64,000 nucleotides of DNA, taken from Vibrio splendidus. GTDB lineage: Bacteria > Pseudomonadota > Gammaproteobacteria > Enterobacterales > Vibrionaceae. Position 1 is the first letter of the stretch. Each line of letters starts with the position of its first letter. The stretch covers positions 2,852,001-2,916,000 of the forward strand of contig NZ_CP031055.1 in assembly GCF_003345295.1 (NCBI RefSeq), written 5' to 3'. The notes beneath the pieces were generated by a model, which had not been told where the DNA came from, did no database searches, and was given only the letters and a program-made list of their open reading frames with translations. Made by a program: the position numbers and the translations under genes. Shown one piece after another: positions 16,538 to 24,143 of this stretch.

Positions 16538-18634
16538 TTAACCACGCTCTGCAATGATTGCTTTTGCAACATTGTTAGGCACTTCAGCGTACTCACTAAA
16601 CTCCATAGAGTAAGAAGCACGGCCTTGTGTCGCAGAACGTAAATCAGTTGCGTAACCGAACATGACAGACAACGGAACTTGTGCACGAATTATCTTCAGG
16701 CCAGCTGTCCCCTCGTCCATACCTTCGATGATGCCGCGACGACGGTTAATATCGCCAACAACGTCACCCATCCAGTCTTCTGGAGTAGTTACTTCAACTT
16801 TCATCATAGGCTCAAGCAGAACCGGTTGCGCTTCAAGTGCACCCGTTCTGAAAGCCATAGAGGCAGCGATTGTAAACGCCATCTCACTTGAATCTACTTC
16901 ATGGTAAGAACCATCATATAGTGTAGCTTTGATATCCAAAACTGGATAGCCAGCAAGTACACCATTGTTCATCTGCTCTTCAACGCCTTTAGCGACTGAA
17001 GCGATAAACTCTTTAGGTACGATACCGTTGGCAATTTCATCAACGAAGACAAAGCCTTCGCCAGCTTCTGATGGTTCAAGTTTTAGCCACACGTGACCGT
17101 ACTGACCTTTACCACCATGCTCACGGATAAATTTACCTTCCGCTTTCGCAGTACCGCGAATCGTTTCACGATAAGCTACTTGCGGGTTACCAACGTTGCA
17201 GTTGACGTTAAATTCACGCTTCATACGGTCAACGATGATATCTAAGTGTAGTTCGCCCATACCAGAAATCAGTGTCTGGCCAGTTTCCGCATCCATATCA
17301 ACGCGGAATGATGGGTCTTCTGCTGCTAGTTTACCTAGAGCGATAGTCATTTTATCTTGATCAGCTTGAGAGCGAGGCTCTACAACGATCTGAATAACTG
17401 GATCTGGAAATTCCATACGCTCAAGAACGATTTTATGGTTCTGATCACATAGAGTTTCACCAGTAGTAACATCTTTAAGGCCGATAATGGCTGCGATGTC
17501 ACCTGCTCGTACTTCTTTTACTTCTTCACGTTTGTTTGAGTGCATTTGAACAATGCGCCCTAAACGTTCACGTTGTTTCTTCACAGAGTTGTAAGCTGTT
17601 TTACCGCTTTCAACAACTCCAGAGTAAACACGGATGAAAGTTAAAGTACCAACAAATGGGTCTGTTGCAATTTTAAATGCTAGCGCTGAGAACGGTTCTT
17701 TGTCGTCCGCGTGACGCTCAATTTCATTCTCGTCGTCATCAACACCTTTAATTGCCGGTACATCGACTGGAGAAGGAAGGAAATCAACCACTGCATCTAG
17801 AACAGCTTGTACACCTTTGTTTTTGAATGCACTACCACAAGTAGCAAGTACGATTTCATTATTAAGGGTACGAATACGAAGACCTTGCTTGATTTCAGCT
17901 TCTGTTAATTCACCTTCTTCAAGGTACTTATCCATCAGCTCTTCATTTGCTTCCGCAGCAGCTTCAACAAGTTCGGTACGATATTCTTCAGCCATTTCTT
18001 GCATGTCTGCAGGAATATCTTCGTACGTGAAAGTCATGCCCTGGTCAGCGTCGTTCCAGTTGATTGCCTTCATCTTGATAAGATCGACAACACCTTGGAA
18101 GTTTTCTTCAGCACCAATGTTCAGTTGAATTGGAACAGGAGTTGCGCCTAGGCGGTCCTTGATCTGTTCAACTACGCGCAAGAAATCTGCGCCTGTACGG
18201 TCCATTTTGTTAACGAAAACCATACGTGGAACTTGGTACTTATCAGCTTGACGCCATACTGTCTCTGACTGAGGTTCAACACCAGATGAGCCACAGAACA
18301 CAACAACTGCACCATCAAGTACACGCAGAGAACGCTCTACTTCGATTGTGAAGTCAACGTGTCCAGGAGTGTCGATGATGTTGATACGGTGGTCCGAGAA
18401 CTGAGCTTCCATACCACGCCAAAACGTAGTGGTTGCTGCTGAAGTGATCGTAATACCGCGCTCTTGCTCTTGCTCCATCCAGTCCATGGTTGCTGCACCA
18501 TCGTGAACTTCGCCGATTTTGTGAGAAAGACCGGTATAGAACAGAATACGTTCACTTGTGGTTGTTTTACCTGCATCTACGTGAGCAACGATACCGATAT
18601 TACGGTATTGCTCTATAGGAGTTTTACGAGCCAC
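16538..18634 (-). CDS. fusA: Translation elongation factor G
   Basis: A 698-residue EF-G (E. coli 704). The start codon is GTG at 18634, preceded by AGAGGA. The GTPase domain contains the P-loop AHVDAGKTT, RGITITSAAT, DTPGHVDF and NKMD; domain IV includes the EHGGKGQYGHVWLKLEP loop that enters the A site. EF-G moves tRNAs and mRNA after peptide transfer and recycles ribosomes with RRF. It lies between rpsG and tuf in the str operon, so it is the housekeeping copy. Confidence 0.99.
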   Translation of the reverse strand: MARKTPIEQYRNIGIVAHVDAGKTTTSERILFYTGLSHKIGEVHDGAATMDWMEQEQERGITITSAATTTFWRGMEAQFSDHRINIIDTPGHVDFTIEVERSLRVLDGAVVVFCGSSGVEPQSETVWRQADKYQVPRMVFVNKMDRTGADFLRVVEQIKDRLGATPVPIQLNIGAEENFQGVVDLIKMKAINWNDADQGMTFTYEDIPADMQEMAEEYRTELVEAAAEANEELMDKYLEEGELTEAEIKQGLRIRTLNNEIVLATCGSAFKNKGVQAVLDAVVDFLPSPVDVPAIKGVDDDENEIERHADDKEPFSALAFKIATDPFVGTLTFIRVYSGVVESGKTAYNSVKKQRERLGRIVQMHSNKREEVKEVRAGDIAAIIGLKDVTTGETLCDQNHKIVLERMEFPDPVIQIVVEPRSQADQDKMTIALGKLAAEDPSFRVDMDAETGQTLISGMGELHLDIIVDRMKREFNVNCNVGNPQVAYRETIRGTAKAEGKFIREHGGKGQYGHVWLKLEPSEAGEGFVFVDEIANGIVPKEFIASVAKGVEEQMNNGVLAGYPVLDIKATLYDGSYHEVDSSEMAFTIAASMAFRTGALEAQPVLLEPMMKVEVTTPEDWMGDVVGDINRRRGIIEGMDEGTAGLKIIRAQVPLSVMFGYATDLRSATQGRASYSMEFSEYAEVPNNVAKAIIAERG

Positions 18635-18660
18635 GGTTGAATCCTCTTATTAGAGACTTA

Positions 18661-18791
18661 GGGACTATTGCTATGTCTAGATTATGCGTTAAAAGCGATG
18701 CTTCGCTAAAAAGTGCTTGCCCTAGAAATAGCAATAGTTCCTAGCATAAGCATAGGAACTAAAGAAGTGCTGCAAGGAACCTTGCAGCACT
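18661..18791 (-). promoter_or_regulatory. Structured rpsG-fusA spacer
   Basis: The 166-base spacer holds several inverted repeats. The longest pairs 18661-18680 with 18722-18741 (18 of 20 bases). Inside it lies AGCGATGCTTCGCT. Beside it, AGTGCTGCAAGG-AA-CCTTGCAGCACT (18766-18791) is a 12-bp perfect stem. None has a strong U tract on the minus strand, so processing sites or attenuators are more likely than full terminators. Confidence 0.7.
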
Positions 18792-18800
18792 AAAAAGGTA

Positions 18801-19271
18801 TTACCAGCGGTAATGTGCGAACGCTTTGTTTGCGTCAGCCATGCGGTGAACGTCTTCACGTTTCTTAACCGCAGTACCTTTGTTCTCAGACGCGTCTAGC
18901 ATTTCAGCAGCTAGGCGTTGAGCCATAGATTTTTCACCACGCTTACGCGCAGCTTCAACTACCCAACGCATAGCAAGAGCGTTACGGCGAACCGGACGAA
19001 CTTCTACAGGTACTTGGTAAGTTGAACCACCCACACGGCGAGATTTAACTTCTACCGCTGGGCGAACATTTTCAAGAGCTTCTTCAAATACAGCTAAGTG
19101 ATCTTTACCAGATTTCTCAGCCATAGTTTCTAGTGCAGTGTAAACAATCTTCTCTGCAGTAGATTTTTTTCCGTCAACCATAAGGATGTTAACGAATTTT
19201 GCCAGCAGTTCAGATTTGAACTTAGGATCTGGAAGGATCTTACGCTGGCCTATTACGCGACGACGTGGCAT
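18801..19271 (-). CDS. rpsG: 30S ribosomal protein S7
   Basis: A 156-residue S7 starting MPRRRVIGQRKILPDPKFKSE, with the VKSRRVGGSTYQVPVEVRPVRRNALAMRW signature and the RGEKSMAQRLAAEMLDA segment. S7 nucleates the 16S 3' domain and touches the E-site. In E. coli it represses its own operon by binding the rpsL-rpsG spacer. It lies 103 bases after rpsL and 166 bases before fusA. Confidence 0.99.
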   Translation of the reverse strand: MPRRRVIGQRKILPDPKFKSELLAKFVNILMVDGKKSTAEKIVYTALETMAEKSGKDHLAVFEEALENVRPAVEVKSRRVGGSTYQVPVEVRPVRRNALAMRWVVEAARKRGEKSMAQRLAAEMLDASENKGTAVKKREDVHRMADANKAFAHYRW

Positions 19272-19374
19272 GGAATTTCTCCGTTGTCTTCTTCAGGTTT
19301 TTTCCAAAACTTTTCAGAATAATAAATAAATAGTGTTTGGCCTTACTTAACGCTTTCTTTTTAAAAAAGACGCA
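19272..19374 (-). promoter_or_regulatory. rpsL-rpsG spacer, possible S7 binding site
   Basis: A 103-base spacer, close in size to the E. coli spacer that S7 binds to repress the str operon. It contains an A/T-rich run and a GCGTC element (near 19368-19373). The call rests on position and length; no fold was computed. Confidence 0.4.
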
Positions 19375-19749
19375 TTAAGACTTAGGACGTTTCACACCAT
19401 ACTTAGAACGACCTTTCTTACGGTCGTTAACGCCTGCACAGTCAAGTGCACCGCGAACAGTGTGGTAACGCACACCTGGTAAATCTTTAACACGACCACC
19501 ACGGATAAGAACAACACTGTGTTCTTGAAGGTTATGACCTTCGCCGCCGATGTATGAAGTAACTTCAAAGCCGTTAGTTAGACGAACACGACATACTTTA
19601 CGTAGTGCTGAGTTCGGTTTTTTTGGAGTAGTAGTATATACGCGAGTACATACACCACGTTTTTGTGGGCACGCTTCTAGTGCAGGCACGTTGCTTTTAA
19701 CAACCTGCTTTACACGAGGAGTACGTACCAACTGGTTAATAGTTGCCAT
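19375..19749 (-). CDS. rpsL: 30S ribosomal protein S12
   Basis: A 124-residue S12 beginning MATINQLVRTPRVKQVVKSN. The decoding-site loops are intact: TTPKKPNSALRKV contains Lys43, and GGRVKDLPGVRYHTVRG carries Lys88 and Asp89 where a thiomethyl group is added by RimO in E. coli. Lys at these positions is the streptomycin-sensitive state. It is the first gene of the str operon with a strong promoter upstream. Confidence 0.99.
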   Translation of the reverse strand: MATINQLVRTPRVKQVVKSNVPALEACPQKRGVCTRVYTTTPKKPNSALRKVCRVRLTNGFEVTSYIGGEGHNLQEHSVVLIRGGRVKDLPGVRYHTVRGALDCAGVNDRKKGRSKYGVKRPKS

Positions 19750-19829
19750 TAACTAGCTCCTGATTTACTTGAAAGTAAGCTTGATGAAAAATCTAGCCCT
19801 ATTACACATAGTGTAAATAGGGACGCAAA

Positions 19830-19858
19830 ATTCTATTCAGCAGTGGGATGTGTGTCAA
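19830..19858 (-). promoter_or_regulatory. str-operon promoter
   Basis: On the minus strand a consensus TTGACA (19853-19858) and TAGAAT (19830-19835) lie 17 bases apart. The start-site region reads TTTGCGTCCC, a GC-rich discriminator of the type found in stringently controlled promoters. The leader before rpsL is about 75 bases and contains TTACACTATGTGTAA, a 15-base palindrome. Confidence 0.85.
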
Positions 19859-19930
19859 GAAATATACAGATCTTTTTTAGCCGTCTAGAGCTCAGGATGG
19901 TCTTTTTTTAACCATACTGATAAAACGCAG

Positions 19931-20206
19931 CTACCAAGTTACTGATTTGTCGTTCAAAACCGTCAGTTTGACGAATCCGTCGAAGTCCACTTGTTCCAGA
20001 GTGCTTGAAGCAAGTTGTTGTAAACCTCGGCTATCGAGATCTGTTTTTAATACCGACACATGATCAACATTTGAGATTTGATTGAATAACTCATGATTTG
20101 GAAGGCAAACATACACCGCATCTTCAACCAAAAGGATGTGATCCTTTTGTTGCGAGTACGCCAATGCAAGCTTGAGTTTGTCTACTGATTTTACAATATG
20201 AAGCAT
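19931..20206 (-). CDS. tusB: Sulfurtransferase complex subunit TusB
   Basis: A 91-residue DsrH-like protein (E. coli 95) reading MLHIVKSVDKLKLALAYSQQKDHILLVEDAVYV. In E. coli TusBCD forms a heterohexamer that relays persulfide sulfur from TusA to TusE and on to MnmA for 2-thiouridine at tRNA wobble position 34. TusB is the non-catalytic partner. It lies last in the tusDCB order, eight bases after tusC and next to the str operon, the same arrangement as in E. coli. Confidence 0.93.
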   Translation of the reverse strand: MLHIVKSVDKLKLALAYSQQKDHILLVEDAVYVCLPNHELFNQISNVDHVSVLKTDLDSRGLQQLASSTLEQVDFDGFVKLTVLNDKSVTW

Positions 20207-20214
20207 AACGTTCC

Positions 20215-20571
20215 CTAGAAAGTCAGTATTTTTTGGCTCTGAACTAACTTCTGCGTCAACTCATTCACTTCTAGCGCAGTCACATCGATCAGTAAGTTAT
20301 CGGTCGAAAGACCAAACTGATTGAGGCTATGTTGACATACGTAAACCTGCTCAATGTCGTAGAGGTCCATAAGCTTGAATGCAGAAATATAGTCACGTGA
20401 TAGGGATTCATCAGGCTGTTGAGCCTTGAGAAGCTGTGTAACGCCATTACCGACAAAGAACACGGTAATGTCTTCACTATAGGCTGAAGCCGCTAGCAGT
20501 GCGTCTAGCCCTTCCCTGCCCGCAGCCGTCGTATGAGGAAAAGTGTTAAATACAAAGGCCAATTTACTCAA
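20215..20571 (-). CDS. tusC: Sulfurtransferase complex subunit TusC
   Basis: A 118-residue DsrF-like protein (E. coli 119) with the N-terminal LAFVFNTFPHTTAAGREGLDALLAASAY pattern and a DVTALEVNELTQKLVQSQKILTF end. It packs with TusB and TusD in the sulfur-relay hexamer for tRNA thiolation. Its start overlaps the tusD stop by four bases (ATGA), so the two are likely translationally coupled. Confidence 0.93.
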   Translation of the reverse strand: MSKLAFVFNTFPHTTAAGREGLDALLAASAYSEDITVFFVGNGVTQLLKAQQPDESLSRDYISAFKLMDLYDIEQVYVCQHSLNQFGLSTDNLLIDVTALEVNELTQKLVQSQKILTF

Positions 20572-20957
20572 AACTGTACAACCCTATCTTGCGTCAAAAG
20601 TGCTTCAGATAAGCTCCCTAACCCAGCTTGGGTAAACCCAGCCGCCAAGTTAGATGCACTCAATTGATGTTGCGTTGCTTCATCCGTGCTGATCACTCCG
20701 CGTCTAAGCGCAGCAGCCACACACGTTTCAAGGCTAACATTGTGCTCATCCGCCAGTTTTTGCCAAGCGGAAGCCAAGTCGAATTCATCATTAGCAGGCA
20801 CAGTAATACCAGAGCCATTACTGACGCCATCTTGATAGAAGAATACACTGTGAAGTTTGTGGCCCTGATTAATAAGAGCCACAGCAAACTGGTAAGCACT
20901 TCTTGCCGATTGTGAACCGTAGACCGGTCCATTCACTAAAAGTGTATAGCTTAACAA
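20568..20957 (-). CDS. tusD: Sulfurtransferase complex subunit TusD
   Basis: A 129-residue DsrE-like protein (E. coli 128). The active cysteine that carries the persulfide is Cys79 in NVSLETCVAAALRRGV, matching E. coli Cys78. The N-terminus (YTLLVNGPVYGSQSARSAYQFAVALI) is typical. It accepts sulfur from TusA and passes it to TusE. The start overlaps the last codons of the upstream regulator gene by seven bases. Confidence 0.95.
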   Translation of the reverse strand: MLSYTLLVNGPVYGSQSARSAYQFAVALINQGHKLHSVFFYQDGVSNGSGITVPANDEFDLASAWQKLADEHNVSLETCVAAALRRGVISTDEATQHQLSASNLAAGFTQAGLGSLSEALLTQDRVVQF

Positions 20958-21676
20958 CCCTCTTCATCCTCTGTTTTACGTTGGCGGATGTATAGGTATA
21001 CGGTGTGCTTAGAGATGTTCAATCGCTCGGCAACACGGTTAATCGCATCTTTGATATCGAAAATACCTTTGTCGTAAAGCTCCATCACGATTTGACGGTT
21101 CTTAGTATTGTTCGATACTGATTTGTCGGCATTGATTTCTTCAATGGTGCGTTCAACCGTCTGGTCGACAAGCTCTTCCACATCACTCGCAAAGTTTACT
21201 GATGATGCTGCTTCGTCCGCATCTTGGGTAGGCATGAAAGATTGCAGTACTTGTGAGAATGGCGCATCTAAGTTTACGTTAATACACAACAAACCAATCA
21301 CTCGGTCTTCACCATTGCGGATAGCAACCGTGATCGACTTCATCAATACTCCGCCTTTAGCGCGAGTAAAGTATGAACGTGAGAAGTTACGCTTAGAACC
21401 TTCAATATCTTTCAGCATCTTCAATGCGAGATCGGTGATCGGCGAACCAACCTGACGACCTGTATTTTCGCCGTTGGCAATTTTAATCGCAGAAGTATTG
21501 AGGTCTTCTAAAGAGTGTAAAACGATTTCACAAAACGGACCGATAAGACTCGCAATACCGTCAACCACGGCCTCATAAGATCTTAGAATGATTTTATCGT
21601 GTTCACTGAATGGCATAACGTGGACTGATTCCATTTCAAGTAACACATCTGCATTGACTGTTTCTGTAGTAGTCAC
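20951..21676 (-). CDS. yheO: YheO-type transcriptional regulator (PAS-like plus HTH)
   Basis: A 241-residue protein (E. coli YheO 240). The N-terminal half (about 25-135) is the YheO PAS-like domain: HDKIILRSYEAVVDGIASLIGPFCEIVLHSLEDLNTSAIKIANGENTGR. The C-terminal part (about 190-235) is a helix-turn-helix: GIFDIKDAINRVAERLNISKHTVYLYIRQ. Members of this family are DNA-binding regulators, some sensing small amino-acid-like ligands. It overlaps tusD and probably shares its transcript, as in E. coli; its targets are not known from the sequence. Confidence 0.9.
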   Translation of the reverse strand: MTTTETVNADVLLEMESVHVMPFSEHDKIILRSYEAVVDGIASLIGPFCEIVLHSLEDLNTSAIKIANGENTGRQVGSPITDLALKMLKDIEGSKRNFSRSYFTRAKGGVLMKSITVAIRNGEDRVIGLLCINVNLDAPFSQVLQSFMPTQDADEAASSVNFASDVEELVDQTVERTIEEINADKSVSNNTKNRQIVMELYDKGIFDIKDAINRVAERLNISKHTVYLYIRQRKTEDEEGC

Positions 21677-21810
21677 TTATTCCTTACCTTCGTGTGAAAA
21701 ATCAACAAATTTATGTAAGTTTATCAGAAAATTTTAATTGCACACCTAGCTAACATTGCAACTAGTGATTTAGAACAAGTTTAAAAATCAAATACTCACC
21801 TTCAAATTAT

Positions 21811-21842
21811 AAAAAAAGCCTAACTCAAAGTTAGGCTTTTTA
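21811..21842 (-). terminator. Terminator after fkpA
   Basis: AAGCCTAACT-CAA-AGTTAGGCTT is flanked by A-runs and T-runs. On the minus strand it lies 40 bases past the fkpA stop. Confidence 0.9.
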
Positions 21843-21881
21843 TTCAATCAACGTATTTTAGAATAAAACTTTTAGCTGATA

Positions 21882-22658
21882 TTACTGAGCAGGAGCCGCT
21901 TCAGCGTTATCAATTTTAAGTAGTTCAACTTCGAATACTAGCGTTGAGTTAGCAGGGATAGTCGGTGTGTCTTGCTCACCGTATGCTAGCTCTGGCGGGA
22001 TTACGAATTTGTACTTAGAACCAACTTGCATCAGTTGTACGCCTTCAGTCCAGCCTGGGATTACGCGGTTTAGTGGGAATGTTGCTGGTTCGCCACGATC
22101 GTAAGAGCTGTCGAACTGAGTACCGTCTGTTAGCGTACCTTTGTAGTGTACTTGAACGGTATCAGTGTCTTTTGGAGAAGCACCTTCACCAGCCGTCATT
22201 ACTTGGTAAAGTAGACCAGATTCAGTTTGCTTAACGCCTTCAGTTTTAGCGAACTCAGCACGGAAATCATCACCGGCTTTCTTCACTTCTGCAGATTTTT
22301 CTGCCGCTTGTGCTTGCATTGTTTCAGCAACACGCTTGTCTAGAGCTTCAAGAGCTGCGCGAGTTTCTTCTTCGTTAAGTGCTGTTTTCTCTGCGAATAC
22401 GTCTTCGATACCTTGAAGAACCATATCTTTGTCTAGGTTAATGCCTAGCTCGCTTGGCTTATCAATGCTTGTGCTTAGGTAGTTCGCGAAAGATACACCG
22501 ATTGCGTATGCCGCTTTGTCATCTTCTGTTTTAAAGTTTACTGCTGCAACTTTAGCTTCTTCTACCTGTGGAGCTTCTGCCTTTGGTTCTTCTTTCTGAC
22601 AACCAACTGCTAGCATAACCGTTGCGGCAAGCAGTGATACTTTTAAAACTGATTTCAT
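21882..22658 (-). CDS. fkpA: FKBP-type peptidyl-prolyl isomerase FkpA
   Basis: A 258-residue envelope isomerase. The ATG at 22658 follows GGAG by six bases; a TTG four codons earlier is less likely. The signal MKSVLKVSLLAATVMLAVGC ends in Cys, so it looks like a lipoprotein, whereas E. coli FkpA is soluble periplasmic. After a helical dimerisation region (about 45-145), the FKBP domain (about 150-250) shows VQVHYKGTLTDGTQFDSSYDRG, FPLNRVIPGWTEGVQLM, IPPELAYGEQ and TLVFEVELL. It folds outer-membrane and periplasmic proteins and acts as a chaperone. Confidence 0.95.
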   Translation of the reverse strand: MKSVLKVSLLAATVMLAVGCQKEEPKAEAPQVEEAKVAAVNFKTEDDKAAYAIGVSFANYLSTSIDKPSELGINLDKDMVLQGIEDVFAEKTALNEEETRAALEALDKRVAETMQAQAAEKSAEVKKAGDDFRAEFAKTEGVKQTESGLLYQVMTAGEGASPKDTDTVQVHYKGTLTDGTQFDSSYDRGEPATFPLNRVIPGWTEGVQLMQVGSKYKFVIPPELAYGEQDTPTIPANSTLVFEVELLKIDNAEAAPAQ

Positions 22659-22789
22659 TGAATTCTCCAATTAATGGCCAAGCCATTGGTTATTGTGCAC
22701 AAATCTAATGATTAGATTGGTGTGAATACGTTAGTTATAACAATATACTAGTCATATGTCTTTCGACACAAACCGGATTATTAGATGTG

Positions 22790-23767
22790 ATGCGAATATT
22801 TTTCCACTCATTGCTATGTACGATTGTCATCACCTTGTTAAATGGTTGCTTTTTCTTTCAAGATGATGAGCAACGTTGGGAAATTGAACCCAATGGTGCC
22901 ACCAGCTTTGCACTAAGCAGAGATGGACGCTTCGCCCTGCTCTACTCTCAGCAAAAACAACTGTTACTCTGGGACCTCGTCCAAGATAAAGAACTCGCTC
23001 AACTCGGCCCGCAAGATCAATCAGAAAACCAAGTATCGCGTATCCGCATCTCTGACAATGGTCGCTTTGCGATTACCGCAAGTCAGATGAATTTCGCCGT
23101 TTGGGACTTATCTTGGACTCAAGCTGAGGGGCTATGGTCTATTTCCGATGGCTTGATTCGCGATGTCGACATATCCAGCAATGGTGAAAAAGTCTTACTT
23201 GGCCTGTCTAATGGCAAAGCTATCTATGTGGACTTAGTCACCGGACGCCGTCTTGAGTTCCTTGCTCACCGAGAAAAAGTTAATTCAGTCTCCCTCTCTT
23301 CTAATGGCCGCTACGCATTATCAGGCGGCAACGACTACAAAGCTTATCTTTGGGATACCGAATCAGGTTTGGTGTTACGTACCTTCGAGCATGAACAAAG
23401 AGTAGTACGAGTTGCGCTACAACGGGATGGAGAATTGGCTTTTACTTCCGATGGCGGCAACCAAGCGATGATCTGGAATTTGGAAACAGGTGAACCTCAA
23501 GCGCAATTGCAGAGCTGGTCTCGACAGCTGATATTCTCTAGTGCTCGCTTTTCTGACGACGGCAGTATGTTGGTGACGGGTACGCCATCCAGCCAAGTGA
23601 GTGTGTGGAATACTCAAGATGGAAAACGTATTTCTCGTCACGATGCCGAGCCATTAAAAGATGCTCGCCCTCCCCGTGCGGTAGTGTATGATGCAGCCTT
23701 TGATGAAAAGAACCGTGTGATATCGGGCACCTCTGCGGGCATCGCCCAAGCTTGGAATGTGGATTAA
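22790..23767 (+). CDS. WD40-repeat lipoprotein of unknown function
   Basis: A 325-residue protein with a lipoprotein signal: MRIFFHSLLCTIVITLLNGC, Cys20 being the lipidated residue. The rest has about six or seven WD40-like blades, with recurring motifs such as SLSSNGRYALSGGNDYKAYLWD, IWNLETGEPQAQL and VWNTQDGKR, so it should form a beta-propeller on a membrane face. A GTG one codon upstream (22787) is an alternative start; no good ribosome-binding site is seen for either. It lies five bases before slyX, which suggests one transcript, and is divergent from fkpA. Function unknown; a scaffold role is a guess. Confidence 0.85.
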   Translation: MRIFFHSLLCTIVITLLNGCFFFQDDEQRWEIEPNGATSFALSRDGRFALLYSQQKQLLLWDLVQDKELAQLGPQDQSENQVSRIRISDNGRFAITASQMNFAVWDLSWTQAEGLWSISDGLIRDVDISSNGEKVLLGLSNGKAIYVDLVTGRRLEFLAHREKVNSVSLSSNGRYALSGGNDYKAYLWDTESGLVLRTFEHEQRVVRVALQRDGELAFTSDGGNQAMIWNLETGEPQAQLQSWSRQLIFSSARFSDDGSMLVTGTPSSQVSVWNTQDGKRISRHDAEPLKDARPPRAVVYDAAFDEKNRVISGTSAGIAQAWNVD

Positions 23768-23772
23768 GAACG

Positions 23773-24000
23773 ATGACAGAAAAGCGAATTGAACAACTAG
23801 AAAGCCGCGTGAATGACCTAGAATGTCAGTTGGCTTTCCAAGAACAAACCATTGAAGAACTCAATGAAGCGCTTAGCCAACAACAGATGTTGATCACGAG
23901 AATGCAAGATCAAATGAAGTTCGTGGTGGGTAAAGTAAAAAATATGGATGGCTCAAACCTCGCTGACGCATCAGAAGAGACGCCACCTCCACACTATTAA
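23773..24000 (+). CDS. slyX: SlyX family protein
   Basis: A 75-residue coiled-coil protein. The ATG at 23773 is chosen because it gives MTEKRIEQLESRVNDLECQL, the usual SlyX start, and lies five bases past the WD40 gene stop. Leucine heptads run to about residue 55; the C-terminus ends in the proline- and His-containing PPPHY motif that is characteristic of SlyX. The function of SlyX is not known. Its neighbours fkpA and slyD are the same in E. coli. Confidence 0.92.
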   Translation: MTEKRIEQLESRVNDLECQLAFQEQTIEELNEALSQQQMLITRMQDQMKFVVGKVKNMDGSNLADASEETPPPHY

Positions 24001-24059
24001 GTGCGGTTCCAAATAACGAATTGGTTCTAGTGACATGTATCGCTAGAAATCTGCAAACT

Positions 24060-24096
24060 AAAAGGGCGACAGATACTCATCTGCCGCCCTTTTGTT
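24060..24096 (+). terminator. Terminator after slyX
   Basis: AAAAGGGCG-A-CAGAT-ACTC-ATCTG-C-CGCCCTTTT forms a long stem with one mismatch and a T-run. It separates slyX from the convergent isoaspartyl peptidase gene and may act on both strands. Confidence 0.88.
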
Positions 24097-24143
24097 TATT
24101 TCATCTGAGTGAATAAGCTAAAGCCAATTAAGCCAATACAATC

